A program made the translations under genes and the position numbers. Of a stretch of DNA of 64,000 bases, positions 8,963 to 17,486 are shown in pieces. The DNA lies in the NCBI RefSeq assembly GCF_003583365.1, contig NZ_QXED01000003.1:558001-622000 (forward strand). The letters are read 5' to 3'. How positions within the stretch are numbered: the first letter of the stretch is position 1; each line of letters opens with the position of its first letter. The notes beneath the pieces are model-generated. The model worked only from the letters and a program-made list of their open reading frames with translations. It was not told the origin of the DNA and searched no databases. Source of the DNA: Fibrisoma montanum (GTDB taxonomy: Bacteria > Bacteroidota > Bacteroidia > Cytophagales > Spirosomataceae).

Positions 8963-8999
8963 AATGCCCTACGTTTACCCGTCATGTCCAGTTGGCTAA

Positions 9000-9260
9000 T
9001 CAGGAGTTGAGAAAGACGTAGATGCCCCCTCCAACCAGGACGGATTCTATGATCCAGATCGACAGGGCATTGCGGTGGGTGGCCCGCCGAACTACGTAAT
9101 GAACACCCAGCGCTCCAGCCAGGATGGGAATGCCGAACATGAACTGCAGAACGTTGTTCTGTCGATCCATATCGACAAATCCGTACAGGATCATGATAAC
9201 GCCCATCAGCGCGACAATCCGAAGCGGAGTGACTATATCAACTAGTCTTGTTAGGTTCAT
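9000..9260 (-). CDS. Small membrane protein, unknown
   Basis: An 86-residue protein with three hydrophobic segments (IVALMGVIMILYGFV, VLQFMFGIPILAGALGVHYVV, IWIIESVLVGGGIYVFL) separated by charged turns. No known motif. It lies 17 bp downstream of the esterase stop (9278) on the same strand, so it may be co-transcribed with the esterase. Confidence 0.6.
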   Translation of the reverse strand: MNLTRLVDIVTPLRIVALMGVIMILYGFVDMDRQNNVLQFMFGIPILAGALGVHYVVRRATHRNALSIWIIESVLVGGGIYVFLNS

Positions 9261-9277
9261 ACGTCATACAACGTCTT

Positions 9278-10105
9278 TCACCCCGGTTTTTGTTTATCGA
9301 AAAACTGCCGCATAAACAGCAGCTGGTACGTAACGGCGTTGTTCCAGTAGGCCCAGTTGTGAGCTCCCGGCCGGGCGATGAAGTCGTGGGCGATGTTCCG
9401 CTCCAGCATCTTCTCGTGCAGGTTGGTGTTGACCCGAAAGAAAAAATCGTCGGTGCCGCAGTCGATCAGCAGGGCCAGCGACCCGGGTGTCAGCAGGTGC
9501 AGCAGGTTGATGACCGTGTTCTGATCCCAGCGTTCGGGCTGCTGGGCGTAGGTACCCAGGCGTTTGGCGATGTCCCAGTTGTTGGGAAACGGCCGGATGT
9601 CGACCCCGCCACTCATGCTGCCCGCGGCTCCAAATACGTCCTGATGCCGGAACGCCAGATACAGGGCCCCGTGTCCCCCCATGCTCAGCCCCGTAATGGC
9701 GCGACCCTGCCGACTTTTGATCGTTCGATAGTGGCTATCCACCCAGGCTACCAACTCGTTAGCCACGTAGGTTTCGTAGCGGAACGACGGATCGACCGGG
9801 CTGTCGAAATACCAGCTGCCGAAGTTGCCGTCCGGGCATACGACAATGACGTTGTTCGCATCGACGGTCCTGCCCAGCACGGGGGCTTTCTTCACCCAGT
9901 CGGCATAATTGCCGCTGTAGCCGTGCAGCAGGTACACCACCGGAAACTCCCGGTCGCCGGTGTACGCGTCGGGCGTAACCACCACCGCTTTGATGGTCTT
10001 TTTCATCGACGCGCTGAACGTATCGACGGTGTCTACCCTGGCCGCCTGAACACGGCCGATAATTGAACAGAACAGGAGCAGAAACAGAGTACGTAGGGTA
10101 ATCAT
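9278..10105 (-). CDS. Secreted PF00756 esterase
   Basis: A 275-residue alpha/beta hydrolase with a signal peptide (MITLRTLFLLLFCSIIGRVQA). The sequence runs FPVVYLLHGYSGNYADW (oxyanion loop), VIVVCPDGNFGSWYFDSP, then GLSMGGHGALYLA with the nucleophile Ser at about residue 148, and HDFIARPGAHNWAYWNN with the catalytic His. This matches S-formylglutathione hydrolase/esterase D-like and acetyl-xylan/feruloyl esterase relatives. It is shorter than the esterase at 496-1605 and not closely similar. The exported location favours a carbohydrate-ester substrate, by inference. Confidence 0.85.
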   Translation of the reverse strand: MITLRTLFLLLFCSIIGRVQAARVDTVDTFSASMKKTIKAVVVTPDAYTGDREFPVVYLLHGYSGNYADWVKKAPVLGRTVDANNVIVVCPDGNFGSWYFDSPVDPSFRYETYVANELVAWVDSHYRTIKSRQGRAITGLSMGGHGALYLAFRHQDVFGAAGSMSGGVDIRPFPNNWDIAKRLGTYAQQPERWDQNTVINLLHLLTPGSLALLIDCGTDDFFFRVNTNLHEKMLERNIAHDFIARPGAHNWAYWNNAVTYQLLFMRQFFDKQKPG

Positions 10106-10281
10106 TCGGATGGAATACGTGTGGCCGGCAAAGTAAACAGATGACGCTATGTTTTTAAAAGAATCTCCTGCCGAAACCTACCCATAGCCATTCGTCGGGC
10201 TGAAATCTGCGGCAAAGCAGCCTGTCGCAATCACCCCCAAACTTGACGGATTTACCCCCCTCCCACCGGTGCTTCTTGTGG

Positions 10282-10289
10282 TAGCTTTG
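10282..10289 (+). promoter_or_regulatory. Bacteroidota-type -7 promoter box
   Basis: TAGCTTTG fits the TAnnTTTG -7 element of Bacteroidota promoters, 24 bp before the VOC-family start at 10314. A TTG lies about 19 bp upstream (within CTTCTTGTGG). Confidence 0.5.
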
Positions 10290-10313
10290 TTACGTAATAA
10301 ACCAGTAAACAAC

Positions 10314-10790
10314 ATGCAGACGATCACCACATTCCTGACGTTTAACGACCAGGCCGAAGAAGCCGCGACGCTGTACACGGCCATCTTCCCGAACTCAACG
10401 ATTACCAACGTCACCCGGTACGGCGACGGGGGCCCCGGGCCAGCCGGCTCCGTACAGTCCGTTATCTTTCAACTGGCTGGTCAGACGTTCATTGCCCTGA
10501 ATGGCGGGTCCCACTTCAAATTTGCCGAAGGCATTTCCTTATTTGTCAATTGCGCCACGCAGGACGAGGTTGATTTTTACTGGGAGAAGCTGTCGGAGGG
10601 CGGAACGGAAGGCCCCTGCGGCTGGCTCAACGACCGATTTGGGGTATCCTGGCAGGTCGTTCCGTCGAAGCTGGGGCAGTTTCTGCAGGACGAAGATCCG
10701 GAGAAAGCCAAACGAGCCATGGCCGCCATGATGACCATGAAAAAGATCGACATCCAGGCCATTGAGGAAGCCGTCGCCGAAGCGGTGTGA
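10314..10790 (+). CDS. VOC-family protein of the PhnB type
   Basis: A 158-residue protein. It starts MQTITTFLTFNDQAEEAATLYTAIF and has the PhnB/3-demethylubiquinone-methyltransferase-like pattern (NGGSHFKFAEGISLFVNCATQDEVDFYWEKLSEGG, GWLNDRFGVSWQVVP). These small cytoplasmic proteins have a glyoxalase fold; most have no assigned reaction. The frame is open upstream to 10269, but the promoter box at 10282-10289 and the family start point to 10314. A perfect terminator follows. Confidence 0.85.
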   Translation: MQTITTFLTFNDQAEEAATLYTAIFPNSTITNVTRYGDGGPGPAGSVQSVIFQLAGQTFIALNGGSHFKFAEGISLFVNCATQDEVDFYWEKLSEGGTEGPCGWLNDRFGVSWQVVPSKLGQFLQDEDPEKAKRAMAAMMTMKKIDIQAIEEAVAEAV

Positions 10791-10857
10791 GGTAAGCGGA
10801 GCATCTGCCACGTTTCCGTGCAGACAGCTCCCTGAACTGACCGGCCTATTTTCCCTC

Positions 10858-10897
10858 AAAAAAGCCCCTCTCCCAAGCTTGGGAGAGGGGCTTTTTT
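10858..10897. terminator. Bidirectional rho-independent terminator
   Basis: A perfect 40-bp palindrome: A-tract, GCCCCTCTCCCAAGCTTGGG, AGAGGGGC, T-tract. It lies between the VOC gene and the convergent SDR gene and has U-runs in both directions. Confidence 0.9.
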
Positions 10898-10971
10898 GCA
10901 TGCTGCTTTGCTTCTTTTGCGATTGTCATGCGGTCAGGGTTGGCACCTGACCAGCGGTTTTTCTTCTACGT

Positions 10972-11736
10972 TTACAATCCCTGCCCACCCGACACTTCAA
11001 TACGCTGGGCGTTGATCCAGCGGGCTTCGTCGGTGCAGAGGAACGCTACCACCCCGCCAATGTCGTCGGGCAGGCCCACCCGACCCAGAGCCGTTATACT
11101 GGCGATGTGTTTGTTCACTTCCGGGTTGTCCCGCACGACGCCCCCACCAAAATCCGTTGCGATGGCTCCGGGCGCTACGACGTTGACGGCGATGCCACGT
11201 GGTCCCAGTTCCTGCGCCATGTAGCGGGTCAGGGTTTCGACGGCGCTTTTCATAGCCCCGTACACCGCCCGTCCCGGATACGTCAGCCGAGCCAACCCCG
11301 ACGAAATGTTAATGATCCGTCCCCCGTCGTTCAGGATGGGCAGCAGGCGCTGCGTCAGAAACACAACCCCTTTGAAGTGAATGGTATACATGGCATCCAC
11401 ATCGTCTTCGCTGACGTCGCTGACGGCCGCGTTGGATGCGGTTCCGGCGTTGTTGATCAGAAAATCAAACCGGTCAGTACCGAACGTATTGGTAAGAACG
11501 GCGGTAAACTGCTCTACAAAACCGTCGAAACCTTTTGTATCGGCGGTGTTCAGCTGGAGCGCAGCCGCCTTCTGGCCGCCCTTCTCGATTTCGGCAACAA
11601 CAGCCTCGGCTTCGTCCTGCCTGCTGTTGTAGGTTACAATAACGTTGAAGCCTTTCCGGGCCAGGCTTAAGGCCATGTTTTTGCCCAGGCCACGGCTGCC
11701 ACCGGTCACCAGAGCGATTTTTGAGTTTGCAGACAT
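10972..11736 (-). CDS. Short-chain dehydrogenase/reductase
   Basis: A 254-residue classical SDR. The Rossmann glycine motif TGGSRGLGKNMA is at residues about 11-22, NNAG follows at about 92, the catalytic Ser in INISSGLARL, and YGAMKSAVE supplies the Tyr-x-x-x-Lys pair. The C-terminal part (NVVAPGAIATDFGGG, ARWINAQRIEVSGGQ) is typical of 3-oxoacyl-ACP-reductase-like enzymes acting as NAD(P)H-dependent alcohol/ketone oxidoreductases. An AraC regulator lies 138 bp upstream on the same strand, an arrangement that often means the regulator controls the SDR. The substrate is not determinable. Confidence 0.9.
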   Translation of the reverse strand: MSANSKIALVTGGSRGLGKNMALSLARKGFNVIVTYNSRQDEAEAVVAEIEKGGQKAAALQLNTADTKGFDGFVEQFTAVLTNTFGTDRFDFLINNAGTASNAAVSDVSEDDVDAMYTIHFKGVVFLTQRLLPILNDGGRIINISSGLARLTYPGRAVYGAMKSAVETLTRYMAQELGPRGIAVNVVAPGAIATDFGGGVVRDNPEVNKHIASITALGRVGLPDDIGGVVAFLCTDEARWINAQRIEVSGGQGL

Positions 11737-11874
11737 TGGATGATTTGGTTTGTACGATCCGGCGGCAGATGGGTTCCGCCACTGGATATTTAGTTAACTA
11801 TTGACCGTACAAAGGTGCGGCTAAAACGCGGCCGGCTATTTGCGTGTATCAATCCGATGTTTGCAAAAATCAAA

Positions 11875-12786
11875 TCAGGCCCTGAACGCCACGGGCGACA
11901 GTTCAGTCTGCTTCCGGAAAAAATTGGAGAAGTGGGCCACCTCCTCAAAGCCCAGGCTGTTGCTGATCTCCGAAACACTCCAGTCGGTTTGTTTCAGCAG
12001 AATTTTTGCCTCCTGCACAATCCGATTGCTGATGATCTCGGTGGTGGTTTTGCCCGTCTGCGCTTTCAGCACCTTGTTGAGGTGGTTCACGTGCACGGCC
12101 AATTGCCCGGCATACTCTTTGGCCGTACGCAGGCGCAGTTGCTGCCGGGGCGATTCAATCGGAAACTGCCGTTCGAGCAGTTCGACAAACAGCGAGGAGA
12201 TGCGGGACGAAGCCGTATGGGTCGGATACAGCGACGTAGCCGGCTGCAGTTTCTGACCGAAGTGAATCAGTTCAAGTACGTAGGTGCGCAGCAGGTCGTA
12301 TTTAAAGGCATAGTCGGAAGCCAGTTCCTTCTGCATCTTATTAAAAATATACCGGATTTGCTCTGTTTCTTCATCCGACACCTGGAAAACGGGCACCGAA
12401 CCCGGCTGGTAAATCGGCAGATCATCGAGCACGACCCCGCTCTTGCTGGGCACCATAAACGCATCCGTAAACACGCAGAACGAACCGGATTGCTGGTCGT
12501 CGAGGGGGTAGTAGTGGTACGGAATTTTAGGGGTGGCAAACAGCAAAGCGTTCGTTTCAATTTCGATGACCTTGTCGGCATATTCGGCCCGGTTGCGTCC
12601 GCAGATCAGGCTGATCTTGTAGTAGGCGCGTCGGTTGTACGGCATTTCGCTCCCGCCTTTCCGGGCCCGGATCGCGATCAGGTCAGCAATCTGGAATACG
12701 TTGAAGTGCCCAACCTCCCTGTTGATCTCCGCTGGAACGAGCAACGATGTGTCTCTGTAAAAATCGTCGATGGTTTTGACCTCCAT
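11875..12786 (-). CDS. AraC-family transcriptional regulator
   Basis: A 303-residue regulator. The N-terminal about 190 residues form a cupin-like sensor (NRRAYYKISLICGRNRAEYAD, ALLFATPKIPYHYYPLD). The C-terminal about 100 residues are the double helix-turn-helix (LAVHVNHLNKVLKAQTGKTT, SVSEISNSLGFEEVAHFSNF, FRKQTELSPVAFR). It lies directly upstream of the SDR gene on the same strand and probably regulates it. The 65 bp before its start separate it from the chitinase gene. Confidence 0.88.
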   Translation of the reverse strand: MEVKTIDDFYRDTSLLVPAEINREVGHFNVFQIADLIAIRARKGGSEMPYNRRAYYKISLICGRNRAEYADKVIEIETNALLFATPKIPYHYYPLDDQQSGSFCVFTDAFMVPSKSGVVLDDLPIYQPGSVPVFQVSDEETEQIRYIFNKMQKELASDYAFKYDLLRTYVLELIHFGQKLQPATSLYPTHTASSRISSLFVELLERQFPIESPRQQLRLRTAKEYAGQLAVHVNHLNKVLKAQTGKTTTEIISNRIVQEAKILLKQTDWSVSEISNSLGFEEVAHFSNFFRKQTELSPVAFRA

Positions 12787-12850
12787 AGCCCTTGTTTGTA
12801 AAAATCAAATATAGGCGATTAACTCGGGTTTTTCAGAAGACGGTCAGCCT

Positions 12851-13972
12851 TTATCGAAACTGCCGGTTGATCTCGTTCAGCAGATAGGCGTTCGGGTCGC
12901 TGAAATACTCCCAGAACATCACCCCGGCCAGACCGTTTTCCTGCACGTAGCGGCACTTTTCCCGCACTGACTCTTCGTCGTCGTACGACACGAACCGCTT
13001 CTGGTCTTTATTGAACAGATACGGCGCTTTGGCCTTGCGATCCCAGTAGCGTTTATAGGCCGGATTGGTCAGCAGGCTATCTTTGATGAACGTATAGCCC
13101 CCACCCCGCTCTACTTTCGTGATGGTCCGCGGATACTTGCGGGGGTTGTTGTGCTCCAACTGCCACGCCCGGCCGTAGAACGCAATGCCCAGCACGAGCT
13201 TTTCGGCGGGCACACCCGCCTGTTTGTACAAAGCCACGGCCCGGTCGCCCGACTGTTCGTTCTCTACCTTGCCCGACGGAAACAGGTTGGTGTGGTGCCC
13301 GGCCAGCGGCCCACCGGTAAAATGATCGTACGACATCACGTTGATGTAGTTCAGGTACTGCTGCGCCTGGGCCATGTCGGTATGAGTAAAAATGGCCGGA
13401 AAACCGGGCAGGGCCGTCGTAACGAGGTATTCTTTACCGGTCTGCTGTTTCAGGCCGTCGAGCTGCTGGCGCAGGGCTTTCAGCAGCAGGGTGAAATGTT
13501 CGCGGTCTTCGGGTCGGAATACGTTGTCTTCACCTTTCATGCCCGGATACTCCCAATCGATGTCGATACCATCCAGCCGGTGCTGCCGGACAATGTCCAC
13601 CGCCGAAGCCGCAAAGGCTGTACGGGCCGTATCGCTCAGGACGGCATCGGAGAAATTCTCGCTCCAGGCCCAGCCACCGATGGAGATCAGCACTTTCAGT
13701 TCCGGATTGCGCCACTTCAATTCGTTCAGCCTGCGAAAATTCGTCGTATCGGTTCTGAGGTTGTGCAGCCACGCCCGGTTGTTTTTAATGTCGACGAACG
13801 CGTAATTGATGTGGGTGAGTTTTTCGGCGGCAATCTTCTCAGTATCCACCAGCCCCCGGAAACCACCGACGTAGGCCAGCACGACGGGTTTCGCTGGTGG
13901 AGCCGGGGTAAACCCGAACTGGAGTAACGACGCGGTGAGCAGGGCGAAGCCAATGTAGAAAAGTCGAGTCAT
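12851..13972 (-). CDS. Secreted GH18 chitinase
   Basis: A 373-residue enzyme with an N-terminal signal (MTRLFYIGFALLTASLLQFG). The GH18 TIM barrel is complete: LTHINYAFVDI, VLISIGGWAWSENF, the catalytic LDGIDIDWEYPG (DxxDxDxE, acid Glu near residue 140), YINVMSYDHFTG, LGIAFYGRAW and GLAGVMFWEYFSD near the end. It hydrolyses beta-1,4-GlcNAc linkages in chitin or related glycans. The compact single-domain form has no binding module. It is 42 bp downstream of the MFS gene on the same strand, so the two probably form an operon for uptake and degradation of amino-sugar polymers (inference). Confidence 0.9.
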   Translation of the reverse strand: MTRLFYIGFALLTASLLQFGFTPAPPAKPVVLAYVGGFRGLVDTEKIAAEKLTHINYAFVDIKNNRAWLHNLRTDTTNFRRLNELKWRNPELKVLISIGGWAWSENFSDAVLSDTARTAFAASAVDIVRQHRLDGIDIDWEYPGMKGEDNVFRPEDREHFTLLLKALRQQLDGLKQQTGKEYLVTTALPGFPAIFTHTDMAQAQQYLNYINVMSYDHFTGGPLAGHHTNLFPSGKVENEQSGDRAVALYKQAGVPAEKLVLGIAFYGRAWQLEHNNPRKYPRTITKVERGGGYTFIKDSLLTNPAYKRYWDRKAKAPYLFNKDQKRFVSYDDEESVREKCRYVQENGLAGVMFWEYFSDPNAYLLNEINRQFR

Positions 13973-14014
13973 GATCAGGATGGAGTTAGTTCATTCAGTT
14001 AGTGGTTCGGGGGT

Positions 14015-15304
14015 TCATCCGTCAGCCGCGGCTACGTTGTGGCTGACCAGCATGCGCCGGAGCGTTATGCCCGCGATGACCGTTGCCACCAGCATCAGCA
14101 GACCACAAAGTACACCAATGGCGGGAGCCGGCAAAAACGCCAGCAACTGCCCGGCTCCGTAAATGCCCAGGATGTCGGCCTGGTTGCTCAGTGCCATGTA
14201 AACGGCAAACTGCGCCCCTTCGATACCGCGTCGGCACAGCCCCATCAGTACCGGTAAAGCGGCTATGCTGAAAACAGGTTCCAGCGTTTGTCGCACCACC
14301 AGCGCGATCGTCGCCACGGCGGGGTTACCCCAGGTCGAAGCCGCCAGCGAAAAGCCGACGTGCAGCAATCCCATGGTCAGCGCAACCCCGATCAGCATGC
14401 GGTGGGCGCCGAAGCGATCTGACAGCCAGCCACCTACTAACGCCAGCCCTACCGCGACCAGCGTACCATACGTGCCGCTCAGCACCGATACCGACGTATC
14501 GCTCCAGCCCTGATTGCGGATCAGATCGAAAAAAAAGACGCGTTGAAACAGCCGCTCGCTGATAAACACCATCGCTACGGCCGCAAACAACGCTAAACTG
14601 GTCGGGGCAGTCAGGGCGCTGCCCAGTTTACGAAGCAGCTGGCCAAACGATTGCGGCAGCATCGCCATGACCGTCCGATCGGACCGTCGACGAAGCGACC
14701 AGAGCGCATCATCCGGCCGTTCGCGAATCAGGAACGTAACGACGGTAAACGACAGCAGCACCGCCGACTGCACCAGCGCAGCCGTGTGGAATCCGGCATC
14801 CCGGATCAGATAAGCCAGTCCGGCGGCTCCAATGGCCTGTCCGGTTGCCATACCACCCTTCATAAACGCATTCACCCGTCCCCGTTCGACGTCGGGAACG
14901 AGCGTAATGGCCAGGGCATCTACGCTGACGTCCTGCAGCGAGGCAAAAACGCCGTGTAGAACAAACACCCAGCAAAGTGCGTCAAGATTGGCCACCGGAT
15001 CAGCGATGAACAGGATGCTCAGTGAAGCCAGGAACGCCATCGTCTGAGCCGCCAGCACCCACGGTCGGCGTTGACCCATGGCTGCGTTCTGGTAGCGGTC
15101 TACGAGCGGCCCCCAGACGAATTTAAACCCCCACGGCAACCCAATGATCGCCCCGAATACACCAATCGCCCGGGCGTCGAGTCCCTCAGCGGTCAGGTAG
15201 TTCGTCACGGCCGTTAGAGCAAACCCGGACGGTATGCCCTGCATGATGTACAGGTAAAAGAACGTAACGTACCGGAGCGGCTGGCTTTGACTGAGTACGA
15301 GCAT
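14015..15304 (-). CDS. MFS transporter, AmpG-like
   Basis: A 429-residue polytopic protein with about 12 hydrophobic helices. Helix 1 FFYLYIMQGIPSGFALTAVTNYL and the loop WGFKFVWGPLVDRYQ followed by GQRRPWVLAAQ match the AmpG/acetyl-CoA-transporter branch of the major facilitator superfamily, which carries anhydromuropeptides or similar GlcNAc-containing sugars. The proximity to the GH18 gene supports import of chitin or peptidoglycan fragments. That link is inference; other MFS substrates cannot be excluded. Confidence 0.8.
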   Translation of the reverse strand: MLVLSQSQPLRYVTFFYLYIMQGIPSGFALTAVTNYLTAEGLDARAIGVFGAIIGLPWGFKFVWGPLVDRYQNAAMGQRRPWVLAAQTMAFLASLSILFIADPVANLDALCWVFVLHGVFASLQDVSVDALAITLVPDVERGRVNAFMKGGMATGQAIGAAGLAYLIRDAGFHTAALVQSAVLLSFTVVTFLIRERPDDALWSLRRRSDRTVMAMLPQSFGQLLRKLGSALTAPTSLALFAAVAMVFISERLFQRVFFFDLIRNQGWSDTSVSVLSGTYGTLVAVGLALVGGWLSDRFGAHRMLIGVALTMGLLHVGFSLAASTWGNPAVATIALVVRQTLEPVFSIAALPVLMGLCRRGIEGAQFAVYMALSNQADILGIYGAGQLLAFLPAPAIGVLCGLLMLVATVIAGITLRRMLVSHNVAAADG

Positions 15305-15745
15305 GAACTAACGTAGCGGATGGTCGGGCAGGCGGACAATCCGGGCAATTCCTGCCAGTATGTCCATAACGTACTGTGTTCTTTTCTTGAAGACCACCCG
15401 GTAGCCTGCTTTGTTCAGCAAAATACAGGTTTCGGTCAATGTTTGGTTTACGTCAGCTCCGGGAAATCTACCAATTTGGTAGCTCATGGGCCGGGCTTTC
15501 AACCTGACCAGCCCGGTTTCCAAAACGGCGGGGGCACAGCGTCCGACGATTCGGAGGACCCGCCCCAACTGGCTGGAAGGCTTCCAGCTTGCCTGGTTTT
15601 TGGGCCAATTTCCAATACCTATTTGAAGGTTCAGCCGACCCAACTTTACTTGTCGCAAACTACCCTTTTATTGTCGGAAACGGCCACCCTGCGCCAGTTG
15701 AGGGGGTATTACCTTTGTCATGTAAACCTCAAACAACAATACGAC
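15305..15745. other. Intergenic stretch with no convincing gene
   Basis: About 440 bp between divergent genes. A 116-codon open frame on the minus strand (15308-15658) has no family features, and the frame of the VOC gene runs open upstream without a sensible start. The only signal seen is a TACCTTTG promoter-like box at 15710-15717 for the VOC gene. Confidence 0.5.
15710..15717 (+). promoter_or_regulatory. Bacteroidota-type -7 promoter box
   Basis: TACCTTTG matches TAnnTTTG, 28 bp before the VOC start at 15746. The matching -33 element is not clear. Confidence 0.4.
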
Positions 15746-16180
15746 ATGGCAACGATGATCTTTGTTAACCTGCCCGTTAAAGACCTGAACCGCTCGGTGG
15801 AGTTCTTCACCAAGCTCGGCTACACCTTCAATGCCGAATTCACCGACGAGAACGCGACCTGCATGGTCATCAGTGACACGATCTACGTCATGCTGCTGGT
15901 AGAGCCGTTCTTTAAAACCTTTACCAACAAAGAGATCGTAGACACGTCGAAAACCGTGGAAGTGTCGATCTGTCTTTCCGCCGACAGCCGGGCGCACGTT
16001 GATGAGATGCTGGCAAAAGCGCTGGCAGCCGGTGCCGTCGAGCCGAAAGAACCACAGGATATGGGTTTTATGTACGGCCGCGACTTCGAAGACCTGGATG
16101 GGCACGCCTGGAGTTTCATGTACATGGAACCTTCGGCCAATGAGCAACCGCAGGCCGTTGCGGACAGTACTGCCGCCTGA
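15746..16180 (+). CDS. VOC-family (glyoxalase/bleomycin-resistance-like) protein
   Basis: A 144-residue protein beginning MATMIFVNLPVKDLNRSVEFFTKLGY, the usual start of a VOC beta-alpha-beta module. The second half has KTVEVSICLSADSRAHVDEML and the closing GRDFEDLDGHAWSFMYME, where the Asp-x-x-Gly-His pattern carries a possible metal-ligand His. The subgroup is the lactoylglutathione-lyase-like one common in Bacteroidota; the reaction is unknown. The upstream frame is open but lacks family features, so 15746 is taken as the start. Confidence 0.85.
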   Translation: MATMIFVNLPVKDLNRSVEFFTKLGYTFNAEFTDENATCMVISDTIYVMLLVEPFFKTFTNKEIVDTSKTVEVSICLSADSRAHVDEMLAKALAAGAVEPKEPQDMGFMYGRDFEDLDGHAWSFMYMEPSANEQPQAVADSTAA

Positions 16181-16211
16181 GGCTCCGTTTTCTACCACCC
16201 TTGTTCAGTCA

Positions 16212-16243
16212 ACCGCCGTAGCGATCGTTTTCGCTACGGCGGT
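16212..16243. terminator. Bidirectional hairpin terminator
   Basis: A perfect 13-bp inverted repeat (16212-16224 / 16231-16243, ACCGCCGTAGCGA) with a 6-bp loop lies between the convergent VOC gene and the next minus-strand gene. Confidence 0.7.
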
Positions 16244-16249
16244 CGGCTT

Positions 16250-16819
16250 TTACAGCGGCCAGCGCAGACCGGCGGTACGGAAGTCGAGCTGGCGGACCGG
16301 TTGTCCGTAAAAACTGATCGCGACAGACATCGTTCGGGCGGCTTTGATCTGATTAATCAGCTTCTGGTCGGCGTCGAAAAAAACAATGTTGGCGCGGCCG
16401 TTGGCAGCGGCCGTCAGCGGATACGTAACGGGCGCTTTGCCGTCGAATCGAACCTTGGCGTTCCCGTTCTGGAAACTCCGGTTAAACTGCCCTTTATCGA
16501 CTTCAATATACACGGTCGTGTTGCCGTCGCGCTCCCGGATGGTCAGCGTTGCGGGGGTTCTGCCGTAGGGGTAATCAAACTGGATCGTATTGGCCGATAC
16601 CAGCGAGGCTTTCTGCCATCGTCCCTTGAATTTGTCGGCCGTTTTTTCGTAGGTCCAGCCTTTGGTAGCCGCAGCCGGTGTCTGGGTCAGCGAGGTGGCC
16701 GGCCGCTCGGGTACATGGCTAATCAACACTGAGTCCGGACCAGTGAGCCGCAGTGCCAGCCCGGCGATTGGGCACCACGTAACGTGTAACAAACTGATGG
16801 TGAACAGAAGAACAGCCAT
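16250..16819 (-). CDS. Secreted protein of unknown function, 189 aa
   Basis: An uncleaved or cleaved N-terminal hydrophobic segment (MAVLLFTISLLHVTWCPIAGLAL) is followed by a domain of about 140 residues (KGWTYEKTADKFKGRWQKASLV, NTIQFDYPYGRTPATLTIRERDGN, TVYIEVDKGQF, MSVAISFYGQPVRQLDF). The alternating pattern suggests a small beta-sandwich. No known motif. The frame is open back to 16924, but the hydrophobic start at 16819 is preferred. Confidence 0.6.
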   Translation of the reverse strand: MAVLLFTISLLHVTWCPIAGLALRLTGPDSVLISHVPERPATSLTQTPAAATKGWTYEKTADKFKGRWQKASLVSANTIQFDYPYGRTPATLTIRERDGNTTVYIEVDKGQFNRSFQNGNAKVRFDGKAPVTYPLTAAANGRANIVFFDADQKLINQIKAARTMSVAISFYGQPVRQLDFRTAGLRWPL

Positions 16820-16941
16820 ACAAACAGAATTGGGTAAAACCTGACGAAAACGCAGCGGCCCGTCGTTTGCCGGAGAGCATTCCACGAGCCGCTGCATAGT
16901 ACAAAATCCTGCTGTCGCGACCAAGCCGCGCTTGCTTTCAA

Positions 16942-17229
16942 TTATTGATTGCCCTTTTTGCTGCCGGTGCTTTTGCTTCGGCTGGTGTTGGCGCTCGTTG
17001 AGGACCCACTCGTGGTGCTGCCCCGCTGGCTGCCGATATTGCCGGCTCCCTGCGACGGACCACCCGACGTAGCCCCGCCCTTGTTGGATTGCTGCAGACC
17101 GCTGCTCGATCCCGTTTTTGACTGGCTGTTTTTTGAATTAGCGGTTTTCGACGAACCGCCCGACTGCGCCAGCGCGCAGGTGGATGCGACGGCCATAGCC
17201 AGAACCACGGCCATTACTTTGTTTTTCAT
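16942..17229 (-). CDS. Low-complexity Ser/Gly-rich secreted protein
   Basis: A 95-residue protein with a clear signal peptide (MKNKVMAVVLAMAVASTCALAQ). The mature part is almost entirely Ser, Gly, Thr, Asn, Gln and Lys (SKTANSKNSQSKTGSSSG, NIGSQRGSTTSGSSTSANT), so it should be disordered. No domain is recognisable. It lies upstream of the 189-residue secreted protein on the same strand, with a 122-bp gap. Confidence 0.6.
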   Translation of the reverse strand: MKNKVMAVVLAMAVASTCALAQSGGSSKTANSKNSQSKTGSSSGLQQSNKGGATSGGPSQGAGNIGSQRGSTTSGSSTSANTSRSKSTGSKKGNQ

Positions 17230-17486
17230 AATTGAGTCTATAGATTAAATAATAAATTGATAACTAGTCGTCAAAGGGTATGTTTTGGATTCTTCCTGAA
17301 AATACCCCAGGGTGTTTCCTGAAACCGTCGCCGGGAAATTACCCCCTCAGTTCGCTCCGGCGAGTCGTCAGTCCATGACGCTATTCCGCTGATTAGTGCG
17401 GATACTCATTGAATCTGTGGGCCTGACCAGATCAACTTTGTCTCATTCATTAATCTATTCTCGACCATCCCTCAGTAAACAACACC

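Noticed and set aside
10928-11224. 98-codon plus-strand ORF
   Set aside because: Antisense to the SDR gene; begins after a terminator but has no coding features.
11815-12801. 328-codon open frame on the plus strand
   Set aside because: Antisense to the AraC regulator.
15308-15658. 116-codon minus-strand ORF
   Set aside because: No family features; lies in the regulatory region between divergent genes.
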